Source: Macquaria australasica
Lineage: Eukaryota > Chordata > Actinopteri > Centrarchiformes > Percichthyidae
Assembly: GCA_005408345.1 (NCBI GenBank)
Contig: SEMN01000007.1
Coordinates: forward strand, 870,501-934,500
Reading direction: 5' to 3'
DNA: 64,000 nt
Positions within the stretch are counted from its first letter, which is position 1. Every line of letters starts with the position of its first letter. Below are positions 11,399 to 22,017 of this stretch, piece by piece. The notes below the pieces were generated by a model. The model was not told the DNA's origin. It did no database searches and was given only the letters and a program-made list of their open reading frames with translations. The translations under genes and the position numbers were made by a program.

Positions 11399-12479
11399 AT
11401 TCCCACCCCAAAATATGGCTAAACAGGCAGGTTGGTGTTGTGCTATTGCCATCCTTGAGACTCAGAAGCTAAGATGGTAAGAAGTAGTGTATTCACTTTT
11501 AATTGGTTCAAAGGTCAGACAAATCAACTAGCTTGCTACTGTGAGCCAAAGTAGTGCTACTTGCCAATAAGCAAGTCAAATTCCAATTAAGAGAAGTATG
11601 AAGCCATAAAAATTAGCAGAAAAATATGAGAGACATGCACGCATTGTTCTCAGAGCACCGTAGCGACTGTAGAGGAAATTTCAGATGTAAAAAGACACAG
11701 ACAAATACACTAAGCTGACAGCTTTTGTAGATGTAGCCTAAACTACCCTAAAATATATCTGGCTACCCATTTCCCATTACACTAAACTAAAATCCACATA
11801 AGACTGTGACATGTAGAGTGTAGGACCTATTATCCCAATTTTACCATCGATGACAAAATGTATTTAAGAGTGTGTTCATTTACAGTAATAAACTTGGCCA
11901 TTAGTCACACAAAAAAACATGCTGAATGTACTCATCAGTTTGTTATTGTAGCGAGTGAAAAGTTTTGATATTCCTGCAGTTCTGTCGGGAACGTGTGTCA
12001 TTTTAGCAGACCATTTGGCTGTGACAAAGTCCGCAGAAAACATGAATAAAGGAAGTGGGTTATATTTTCACAATGCTTTTTCCAATCATAATGAAAAATA
12101 CACAGTAGGTAGGTTTGTCCTCATTGTACCTTTGTGCAGTGTTCTCTGCTTGATGGTGTTTTTGTTTAGTCCCCTGAAATACCTTTTACAACGGCACATT
12201 TTGTTGTTGAAATATATGTCCTTAATTTCCTGCAAGGTGGTAAACCTGTGACCTCAAACTTTGAACACTCACCATAAGTGTTAATATAAGGTCCACATGA
12301 AATATCGTCTCCACTGGGGGCACTATAATAAACATTTTAGATATTGGTGGTGCAGGTGTGTATTTCCTGTTAACCACTGCACACTATTAGGTGCCCATAT
12401 AATTTTTTTCCCCCTTAACAACATACAATAATAAAAAATCTGGCATTTGGATGCTAAACAACACCAATAGTCCACAGCC

Positions 12480-12715
12480 ATGCAAGCGACTTTGTGAAGC
12501 TATACTTGGGCACAGTGGTGCTTTGAGCTAAATGCTAACATCGCTCACAACGACAATGTTAACATGCTGATGTTAAGGCATCATGTTTAGCATGTTCACC
12601 ATCTTAGTTTAGTGTGTTAGCATGCTAACATTTGCTAATTAGCTCTAAAGTACAGCTGTGGCTGACGAATGTCTGTATTGTTGGTATTTATGTTATAACA
12701 CTCATATTGAGTTTT
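12480..12715 (+). repeat. Dispersed GCTAACAT repeat, copy
   Basis: GGGCACAGTGGTGCTTTGAGC, ATGTTAACATGCTGATG, GTTAGCATGCTAACATTTGC and CTAATTAGCTC follow the same order as in 236-456. Confidence 0.7.
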
Positions 12716-12881
12716 AAGGCACTTCTACATTTTTCTCTTTGGTGTAGCTAACGTGATTTTTTTCTTGAGCACCAGCACTTATCACAAGCTGCCAGTACTC
12801 TTTTCTGTCCTCTCCATATTAGGTTCTCTGGGTGATTCATAATGGCCCTAAATAAACTGCATTATCTCATCCACGGCGTGA

Positions 12882-14051
12882 GCCTCACAGAGACCACGGT
12901 ACCTCCCGCCGCGACCTGTTTTCTCAAAGACGCCCCTCCAGCGCTTCGCGGCCGCAGAGCAGAGCGGCCCAGGCTTCAGAGGCAGCTGCAACGCTGTCCA
13001 GCAGCGGGAAGAGAGGCTAGTACACCGCACACACACCACAGTTTCCCCCGTCAAAAGTTATTCCCCACTGTTTGTCATCATGCCTCTTTGCCACTCGTCG
13101 TTATGAGCGCCGTGGCATTGAACGTAATGAGCCTGAAGCTCCATGTGGAGCCGGGACGTGCTGTTTTGTACTATACACCGCTGTAGGCAAAGGAGGTGTT
13201 GGAAATTTATCACAAGTTTCAGAATTTTTGGCAGGATTTTCGGCTATTCAATCAGGCTTTCACCACGTGCATACACATCTGCTCTTGTAGCTTAGCCAAT
13301 ACGAACGTACGGTCTCTCTGAAATAACCTGTGATAGACTAAAGTCTACCGTCACGGGGGGGGGGGGGCTGAAGTAGAGGTCTGCTCTCAGACCACTTGAA
13401 TTACAATATGCTGCACGGTTAATATGGCATTTTTGTCTATTCATCCATCCATCCATTTTCTTCCGCTTATCCAGGGCCGGGTCGCGGTGGCAGCAGGTTA
13501 AGCAGGGTTGTCCAGACTTTCCAGCTCCTCCTGGGGGACCCCAAGGCGTTCCCAGGCCAGATGAGATATATAATCCCTCCAGCGTGTTCTGGGTCTGCCC
13601 CGGGGCCTCCTACCAGTTGGTAGGAGGCCTCCTCTAAAGGGAGGCGTCCAGGAGGCATCCTAATCAGATGCCCGAACCACCTCAACTGGCTCCTTTCGAT
13701 GCAAAGGAGCAGCGGCTAAACTCCGAGCTCCCTCCGGATGTCCGAGCTCCTTTCCCTATCCCCAAAGCTCATGACCATAGGTGAGGGTTGGACTGTAGAT
13801 CGACTGGTAAATCGAGAGCTTTGCCTTCCGGCTCAGCTCCCTCTTCACCACCACGGTCCGGTACAACGCCCGCATTACTGCTGATGCTGCACCGATCCGC
13901 CTGTCCATCTCACGCTCCATCTTACCATCACTCATGAACAAGACCCCGTGATACTTGAACTCCCCCGTCTGGGGCAGTAACTCACCTCCAACCCAAATGG
14001 TGGACTGCATTTTTGTCTAATGATGCCAAAAGAAAACTGCCTACTCCAGCT
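12882..14051. mobile_element. TTAA MITE A, second copy, left-truncated and split by a LINE insertion
   Basis: 12,882-13,439 closely matches about 2,830-3,420 of MITE A (for example CGCTTCGCGGCCGCAGAGCA). The right end 14,020-14,051 finishes with CTGCCTACTCCAGCT followed by TTAA (14052-14055). The first 150 bp of the full-length copy are missing. A LINE fragment occupies 13,440-14,006. Confidence 0.75.
13440..14006 (-). mobile_element. 5'-truncated non-LTR retrotransposon (Rex/RTE-like 3' end) with 13-bp target duplication
   Basis: Minus-strand frames show C-terminal ORF2 pieces: GGELLPQTGEFKYHGVLF, DRRIGAASAVMRALYRT and SIYQSIYSPTLTYGHELW, then FGHLIRMPPGRLP. The 3' tail is at the left as an ATCC-type repeat (13,441-13,456). 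GCATTTTTGTCTA flanks both sides (13427-13439, 14007-14019). Frames are broken, so the copy is dead. Family assignment is from memory. Confidence 0.75.
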
Positions 14052-14055
14052 TTAA

Positions 14056-15004
14056 TTGCCTCACTGTATGAGAAAGACTCTTCTTTCTCCCTCTGAAAAG
14101 CTTTAGTCTTGATTAACCAGTCTTCAAAAAAAGCAAACCCTCCAGAAACGGAAATTTCTTTTGGGATCCTTAACATCCAATAAGGTTAAAAGATACTGTA
14201 TAGATGTATTTACTGCACCATCATTTCACTCCTTCTGGATAAAAAAACAACTCTTGATTTTGTATAACATTGTGTATAAGGGCATAATTCTCATCAAATA
14301 TGGGAACATCTTGGGGCAGTAGAGTGTGCATCAATATATAACTGGTTCTGTAAAATGTCCTCATCTTCTAGGTCTTCAGTCGAGCACGCAGAGTGTTGTG
14401 GTCAGTGAACTGAGCCTTTGTAATGTTTGCATGTCTAGAGACCTTAAGTTCAGTTATATATCTTGGTAAATGTATCACCTTCAGGATTCATAATAAACTT
14501 GAAACCTGTTTTTATTTAAGAGTTTTCCAAACTTTTATCTCTTCTTGTACCCAGATTTATCCTTGGTTATATTCATGTTGGTTTTCGTACTTCTTCACTC
14601 GCCTCAGATAATTATTAAATTTGACTCTTTTTACTTTGTCCAGTTTTTCAGTGGGCCGACTCACACCAAAGATCACACTCTACATCTGGTGCTGTAATTT
14701 GGCCTAAGACCAAGCTCTTTTGTACAAACATTTATTAGACTTCCCTCTCTCCCTTTCACCTCCTTCAGCCACCCCTCCTACATACATTTATTTCAGTCCC
14801 TCAGTTTGTGAAACACAATTCCTTGGTTAATTGAGGCTAAATGACCTCATCACAGATATGAAAAGCAAAAAAAAGCAGACAGAAAAAATAGGAAAATAAA
14901 CTTCATTAGCAATTTACTCTAAAAGTCTAAAGGAAATAATACAATAAAACAAGGTAGAATTTTTCAGGTTTTCTTTATCACCAGTAGCTCTGTGATCAGC
15001 CCTT
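14056..15004. other. Intergenic, no feature recognised
   Basis: AT-rich sequence with short random open frames only. I see no splice-flanked conserved block or clear repeat boundary. Confidence 0.4.
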
Positions 15005-15009
15005 ATATT

Positions 15010-15503
15010 TGTCGTGTCTCGTCGGATTTGTTAAATGTATTTCATGTCATGTCCTAGTTTTAGTTTTATGTTAAGTTAAAGTCACTCACGTCTAGTCTCG
15101 TCCTGCACTTCCTGTTTTATTTTGTACTCACCTTTCCCTCTCGTTTCAGACCCTGACTTCCTCCCTTTATGATTGTCTACCCCGCCCCTGATTGGTCTCA
15201 CCTGTTTTCCCCTACCTCATGTATAAATAGTCCTTGTCTCCCTTTGTCCTGTGCCACTTTGTCTTGTTCCGTCTGTGAAAAGAAGTGAGTCAAGTGTACC
15301 AGCAAATTTCCATGTCCCAGGTTTCTGTATCAGTCCATGTTATTTTTTGATCCTCTTTGTGAGTGTTTTGTTTTGTACTTTTTACATCCTCCTCGTGAGC
15401 ATTTTCTGTTGTGTCTACTTCCGTAAAAGATTTTTTAAACACCTTACACGGTCTGAAGAGTCGTGCATTTGAGTCCACCAGTTTTGTGTCGGAGTTCGTG
15501 ACA
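15010..15503 (+). mobile_element. Solo LTR (494 bp) with 5-bp target duplication ATATT
   Basis: Starts TGTCGTGTCTCG and ends GTTCGTGACA, so it has the TG...CA termini of an LTR. ATATT sits directly on both sides (15005-15009, 15504-15508). Inside are a CCAAT-type ATTGGT (about 15191) and TATAAATAG (15222-15230), a standard LTR promoter layout. No internal retroelement genes adjoin it, so it is a solo LTR left by recombination. The superfamily is not determined. Confidence 0.75.
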
Positions 15504-15740
15504 ATATTACCCAGTTACCTAAAGCCACTCCTGCAAAATGTGATTTGTTTATTAATCATTTCATTATCAACACAGAATGGATTAAGATTCAAATAGCTCC
15601 TTCATCTACAGACCTGAACATGTCCCCTGAGCTGCTTCCTTTACCCACTTTAAACAAATCGTCTTAAACCACAGATTTACGTAATTTCCTGCTCATTAGA
15701 TATCATTTCTACCTCTTTTTAAATAAGCCAAGAGTCTACA

Positions 15741-16350
15741 GCCAACTAGCGGCTTTGTGAAGCTTTACTTGGGCACAGCTGTTCTTGGAACTAAATGATA
15801 ATGTCAGCATGCTAACATGCTCACAATGACAATGGTAATATGCTGATGTTTACCATTGCCATCATCTTAGTTTAGTGCAAAGTACAGCCGAGGCTGATGG
15901 GAATATTTTTAGTTTTGTAGGTATTTTGTCATAAAACAAAGTATTTGACAAATCCAAAATTGGACCGGATGTTGGCACTAGATGAAAAGTTGAGGGATCT
16001 CAAAGTGATTACAATTCATTTTGAGGATGATATGAAATGTGTGCACCAAATTTCATGGCAATCCATCCAATAGTCACTCAAAACACAAATATCAACCTTA
16101 TTGTGGCACTACAGAAAAGGTCACATGTTCACCAAAGGCATTAGGATACATTGTCTGGGAACCAAGAATATGTGTACAAATGTTTGTACCAATCCATCTA
16201 GAAGATGTTGAGTTGTTCATCAGGTTAAGTGAAAACTAGCTAGTGGCACTAGAGGAAAAGTCAGTGGATCACCAAAGGAGGATTCATTCTCTGGGGATCA
16301 AAAATGTCTGTACATTGCCATTCCTAGAGCCACACTGCGAGCATGGATAA
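15741..16350 (+). repeat. Dispersed GCTAACAT repeat, long copy
   Basis: Begins GGCTTTGTGAAGCTTTACTTG and continues through GCATGCTAACATGCTCACAA, TTTTGTAGGTATTTTGTCAT and GTTGGCACTAGATGAAAAGT. Several GTGGCACTA...AAAAGTCA and CACCAAAGG units follow. Parallel to 32,668-33,110. Confidence 0.7.
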
Positions 16351-17081
16351 AAGCACTTTTATTTATTTATTTTTTTTACACCATTGGGTTCTTTTCAGTA
16401 TTAGCTGTTCTTTGCCACTATCACATTCCCATCCAGTTTCACACATGCCATAGTTCAACCTCCACTGATGAAGATGTACAGCTCAGTTTCTATTTACTAA
16501 GTACACCTTGCTAAAACTAATTTAGTAACTAATGACAAACAACATATTTTGTTGTTTAATTTAGAGGAGTTGTTGCACCTGTGGTGTACCCCAAGGGTCA
16601 GTTTTAGGGCCGCATTTATTTTCATTTATGTGCTCTAGGACACTTACTTTATAAACATTATATTAACTAATTTCCACTTCTATGCTGATACACAGCTGTA
16701 TGTCCCTGTACAATCTGGTGAAATCATTAAAGGGGACCTATTATGCTTTTCCTTATTTTCTGTCATATATATAATATTACAATCTCGGATGTTCATATTA
16801 AACGTGAACAAAGTTTCAAAAAATTAGGTCAACGTATGTAAAAGTAATCCCTGTGAGCAAAAAGCTCAGTCTTCAGACTGCTCTGAATACTAGGTTTCCA
16901 ATGGGTTTTTGCGACAAGCTGACGTCAGCACATCACGGATTTCTTTATATGGCCATCTGCTCCAGGCACAGCACAGCCTGTCAAACTTTGGGGTCTTTTT
17001 GGCAAATGTATATACACATTCTCACACAACAGTCTACTTGAGTAATGTTAGTATTAGAGGCATTTTATGTACTCCAGCATA

Positions 17082-17165
17082 CACCGATCAGCCATAACAT
17101 TATGACCACTGACTGGTCGTAATGGAGGAACATTGATTATCTCGTTACAATGGCACCTGTCAGAT
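17082..17165. repeat. Nested repeat fragment inside MITE B
   Basis: CACCGATCAGCCATAACATT and ATCTCGTTACAATGGCACCT are phrases of a widespread fish repeat, followed directly by an AT/GT microsatellite. Boundaries are approximate. Confidence 0.5.
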
Positions 17166-17222
17166 ATATATACAGTATATATATATTCCGTATATATATG
17201 TGTGTGTATATATACACTATAC
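17163..17222. repeat. TA/TG dinucleotide microsatellite
   Basis: Runs of TATATA with a short TGTGTG stretch, at the end of the nested repeat in MITE B. Confidence 0.8.
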
Positions 17223-18499
17223 AGTCGTTTGGCGACAGCAGAATAACATTATACTAGCTACATTACCTTTGTTATTTCCTGACAGCAGGTGTTTTCCACT
17301 TCAGTCAGCATTTAAGTGCATTTCCCACATGTACACCTATTGACAGGGCATATATAGAAAAAAATGTATATACGGCTTATGATTGAAAGACTATAACTCC
17401 ACCGTCATGTCACATAAAAGGCATGTCATGAGTAATATTTACAAAACAGACGTCCTGCTGTAATCTTTGTTGCTGCGGATGTTCGTGCTGCCCACTCTCA
17501 TATTCTAAATCAGATTCGGGCACGAACATGTACGGATGGATTTGAGAAGTTGCCATTTCCAATCAAGAATGAGAAATTATGTTACTTTGTAGATTTACAG
17601 TTTGCTTTCGGAACCTCCACACCGGCAAGCGGATGAGGCGATGCTCACAACTCACAAGCACTGGGTGCTGCTACCCCTCGGCAGGCTTCCGGGAAGTTTG
17701 GCCAATCAGAAGAAAGTGAGCTTTTAGGGAGGGGGCCTTAAAGAGACGGGAGCTAAAACGGCTTGTTTCAGGCAAGTTTTCAGAGGATGAACTGAGGTGC
17801 TGCGTAAAGGGCCAGTATAAAATAAATAAGGATTTTTTTTTAACTGTGAATCATGCAATGCTATTCTAGTGGAGTCCCAGAATAAAAAAATATAGACCTG
17901 GAAATGAGCATAATAGGTCCCCTTTAATATTGTCCAAGTCTCTCTTTTTTTTAATCACACAATTAAGTGCTCACAATTTGGAGGCAATATTAGACTTCAA
18001 CCTTTTCTTTGAAAATGGTGACTTGGATGGTACAATTGCGCTTCCTTCATTTGAGGACCGTAGCTAAACCACACATCTTTACAAAATAGTTTATGCTGTC
18101 ATCTTCTTTTTTCTGGAGTATTGCAGTTCTCACTACGCATGCCTCAGCTAAAAGCCAATCATCCACCTCCAGTCTCCTAAATGCTGCTGCTGGGCTTTTC
18201 ACAAATTCCAGGAAAAGAGAACACTTACTCTCATCCTTGCCTCCCATGGCACCCTGTGTTATTCCACTGTCTACTTCTAGGAGATGCCTCAATATTTGGC
18301 TGGATTTTTCACTATAACAAAATCCCAGCACAACAAAACAACAAAAACGGAATATTTGTAAGCACTGCACATTTCAGCCAGGAATCAATACAAAACTCGG
18401 TAAACAAGATTTAGTGCAATAGAAACAGCTCCTTTTTGACATTTTGTGAGGCTCAGCAACAGATGTTTTTTCTGTTCTGGCAGTGATAGAAAGAGATTA

Positions 18500-19220
18500 T
18501 GAATTGGCAGAATATCTCTCTACCGTCAGAGATAGAAAGCAGAGACAGTATGGAGCTTTTTTCCTATCTTTATTCAAGAGCGCGGTCTTTCAGTTGGAGA
18601 GCATCACTTATTGATTTCACATTCAGATTTTGTAATGCTCTCCCTCAAAACCCTGCTCAAATCGCCCCTTTTTGCGCTTAGATTTGCTCTGCTTCTGCTC
18701 AGACTGTATACTTGCACTCAGATATATTGTTGCTTGCACAGATTTCCTGCGCTCCAGCTTCAGCCCTTCTCCTCGCACTCAGGCTGCTTCTGTGCGCTCG
18801 TGAAACGTCTGCTCTCAGATTCCTGCTTTGCTCTCTGATTTTTTTGTGCACTGACCCTGTGAAAATCCCCCAACCAATAGAATGCCAGGTGTAGGAAATA
18901 AAGAGTTTTTACTTTAACAAGTTCAACTCTGTAATTTCAGATTTCAAAGAGCTAAATTACCTCTCAAACTTAAAAATACTCCTAGGAGAAGGAGACAGGG
19001 CATATCTTGCTGCCCAATATGTATCAACATGCCAAATACATGCATAGGATATACTGTGTATATATAATTAATATATATCAATCTTAATATTGTGTTAATG
19101 CTCATATTACTGTTATTGTGTACTGTCCAAATATTTTGACACATTGTATTTTGATGTTTTGGCAACATTGTTTTTGAAACATTCACACCAATAAAGCCCT
19201 TTTAATTGAATTGAATTGAA
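18500..19220. repeat. C/T-rich degenerate internal repeat and LINE-like 3' tail
   Basis: 18,650-18,840 has recurring GCTCAGA/GCACTCAG-type words and many CT-rich steps; no coding similarity was recognised. The block ends with AATAAAGCCCTTTTAATTGAA and TTGAA repeats, resembling a LINE 3' end. Origin uncertain. Confidence 0.4.
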
Positions 19221-21482
19221 AATTGATAGCTGTTAATGTTAAATTAATTTAGCACCTTAAACACACATTTTTAACTGTTATAGCTGTAGCTATGAGTTGG
19301 CATTAACCTCGAACAGCTGTCTTAAATATATTCCCACACAGTGTAATACTGGACTTGTTATGTCTGTTGTGTTGAATCAACAGCACGTAAAGATGGTGCC
19401 TTTTCTCTTTCTTTGTATTCATGTATTCTGCACAGGTAAACGGTTTTTCCATTCAGTTAATTGTTAGGTTGAATGTAGAGAGGCTGCATTCAGTTCAGCT
19501 TATTAAAGCTCATTTGGCTCCATCATCCATACAGCTCTAGGACTTTTCCATCTGTAGACCACAGCTGAAGTGTTGCCATACCACCATGAGTCATGTGGCT
19601 TTGATTTTGTGCGACTTTTTTTATGTTGCTTGAATGATGATAATGAAAACACTCATACCATCTTGGGATTTAGACTTCTCTTAAAAAATATAAAACTATG
19701 CTGATGTTCAGCAGTCACTTGATTTTTGCATAGCAATGTCTGTGTGTCGCTGAGTCAGGAAACAACTGTTAGCTGTCCTTTACACTTAGATTAAATGAGG
19801 AGTGTATAGGTGGGAAGGTGAGTAGTTCAAGTGACGAGCAAGAGCAGGAAAACTCAGTAGCAACAGCTGGTGGGCAGGTGATAAATGACAGCTCTAAAGT
19901 TACAGGAGAGGCTATTATGCAGATTGATCAGACAAAACCAGAGGCAGAAGGGAGTGGAGGAGGACTGAGAAACTGTCACCATGATTTTGAAGGAGATGAC
20001 CCACCACTTCACACTTAATATGTTTATACAGCTTGGTGTACTGCCAGTCGGTGTGAAATCAGAAGCAGCTTAAAAGCATCTTTTGGATAAAATGAGCCAT
20101 AACATCATCATTGCGTAACAAATCTGCCTTGACATTTGGCAATGCGCCACTGGGTCTAAATTGTATGTATAAGCTCATTACCAAAAGGAAATGTCATGCA
20201 ATTTAATGGTGCAAAAGAGAGGCGAAGTATAGTGGTCCAAGGCTAAACTCAGGTCAGCTTCTCTGTCCTGTATGTTGTTGAATGAAAGCCTGATTGGACG
20301 TGTTTGTACTCCTAAACCCAGGCGGTTGCATCAAAGACTTGTTCCTTTTTTTCAACATCAACATTGAAAAGAGTGACAAATGTGTACTTTGAAATATATT
20401 AAGTGACTTCGGAGTTTGCACTTTCCTTTAATTGGACTTGTCAGCCTGTCAAAGTGACTGGGTTGAGTCACACAAGAGTCCCTTAAAAGTACATTGAAAT
20501 CAAAGGCTAAAAATTATGTTAAAGTGGAAATCCAACAGATTTATGCTATGGGATAAAAATAAAAGCCTCCCATTTCACAGGAAATCGGACTGTAATGATA
20601 ACACTCCTCTGTGGCATTTATGAATGATGTACAAATCATGTTACAGCTTTTTATATCTGACAAATTACAACTCTGCTGCCAGCATTTATTCCTCTGCTGC
20701 ACTTTGGGGCATTGTTAGAATATTCATATACCTACATTTTTACACGTTTAGCTGATCTGCTGTGCACTGACTAAAAGACTCTAAGTTACATTAGCTTGGC
20801 AATAAATTGGACTTTATTGTAAGTCAAACAATTTGACAGTGTCTCTATTTTACCTATTAGTGCCACATAATTTTTTTTTCCACAGGAAACTTCCTAGGAA
20901 ATTATTCTAATGAAACAATCTGAGACGGAAAAATCTGTCCTTGGTTGAACTTACCACCATGTACAAACATGCAACCTGTAATGAGGGGTTGTAAGTTGAC
21001 AAAGTTTTGTTTTAAAGTGAGACTATATATATATAACTTTCGCAAAGCGCCCACTGTGGCCACAAGTAACAATTATGGGGTAATAACGGAGTGTTACTCC
21101 CTTACTTTTTGGCACTTGCTTGTTCACTAGCTGTCTCTCTGCCTTCAGTAGAGAGACCAGTCTGGGACATGCAAGCTTGGCGCAGGGGCTTGAGGTTAGC
21201 AGTCAGAGCTACCAAAAGAAGATAAATGCCACTCCTGGTAATTCCAAAGTGCACAGCCACATGTAGCCTACTCCCACAGGCAGGGGTCGCCCCGTTTTGT
21301 TTAGAGTTGGAGGGTGTGTAATATGGAAGCCCATTTCCGCCAGTAAAAAAAAAAAAAAAAGATTAAAAAAAAGAAAATATGACTTTTTTTAATCTAAATA
21401 CAAGAGATGTAAAGTAATGTAATTACTTTTTCAGTGTGTAATGAGTAATTACAGTTTCCAAGTAACTTGCCCAATTATCTTA
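19221..21482. other. Intergenic upstream of qrfpr, no gene recognised
   Basis: Includes a 66-codon open frame at 19,818-20,018 that lacks an ATG and resembles nothing I know, and a signal-peptide-like short frame at 19,393 ending at a donor. A poly-A run lies at about 21,345-21,360. No supported exon chain. Confidence 0.45.
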
Positions 21483-21642
21483 AGTTAACTAACAGTAGCC
21501 ACCAAGCTACAGGTCATACCAGACCAAGTAAGGCTGTAGCAGCAAAACCCCTGAGTGTAATACATTGAGCATGAATTCAACTTTTAATTTTTAAGAGGAA
21601 TAATGTGTTATTTCTCCTTTTTAAAAAGTGAGTCTCTTTAAG
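21483..21642 (+). repeat. Repeat shared with a polr3a intron, copy 1
   Basis: ACCAGACCAAGTAAGGCTGTAG, then CAACTTTTAATTTTTAAGAG and AATAATGTGTTATTTC, recur in order at 38,331-38,495. Located about 0.5 kb upstream of the qrfpr start. Confidence 0.7.
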
Positions 21643-22017
21643 GGGTCGCAACTGCCAAAAGGCATAATTTGCATAATGTGTATTTTGTTTTTGTATTTCC
21701 TGTGTGTCCATTAGGCTATAACAGATTTAAAGCGTCCTTCTCATATCATTACTGACCATATAGGATAAAATCTTCATGTCGCCTATAAGGTCTAACTTCG
21801 TCAGCAGACCTATCATTGGTCTGTAACCCCGTCCTCTATAGAGTAGCCTGCACACACATTCACACAGAGCAACAGCTGCAGCAGTGACAGCAGGAGGCAG
21901 CGCGACATCCAGACGCACTTGTGGGGTTAAAGAGCAGGCTGGGTTTCAGCTCCGAGCCTTCTTCTTCTTCTTCTGCCTGCAAGCAAGTTCCCCTCAGGAC
22001 TGAAGACACGCATCAGG

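Larger units (their letters stand above)
16731..17923. mobile_element. TTAA-flanked MITE B (1193 bp)
   Basis: AGGGGACCTATTATGCT at the left opposes AGCATAATAGGTCCCCT at the right. TTAA borders both ends (16727-16730, 17924-17927). No transposase is present. It sits inside a LINE RT remnant, and a further repeat (about 17,082-17,165) is nested inside it. These ends are common in teleost genomes. Confidence 0.85.
16570..18300 (+). mobile_element. Degraded LINE (CR1/L2/Rex1-like) reverse-transcriptase remnant split by MITE B
   Basis: 16,585-16,620 reads as a decayed GVPQGSVLGP block. 16,675-16,715 reads FHFYAD-TQLYVPV, the RT active-site box with a codon lost. After the MITE, 17,965-18,005 reads like NLEAILDFNLFFE, then 18,150-18,240 like LLNAAAGLFTNSRKREH. 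The order follows RT ORF2 of CR1/L2-type LINEs. Many frameshifts show it is dead. An AATAAAGCCC tail with TTGAA repeats at 19,190-19,220 may be its 3' end. Confidence 0.6.

Noticed and set aside
12842..13186. 114-codon open frame
   Set aside because: Falls within the GC-rich MITE A copy 2; the related region of copy 1 has no matching frame.
15251..15472. 73-codon Cys/Phe-rich open frame resembling a small membrane protein
   Set aside because: Lies wholly inside the solo LTR and depends on its T-rich composition.
8441..21900. A CRISPR array, phage, operon or other prokaryotic system
   Set aside because: No spaced identical repeats with unique spacers and no bacterial-type gene runs; the window is vertebrate throughout.
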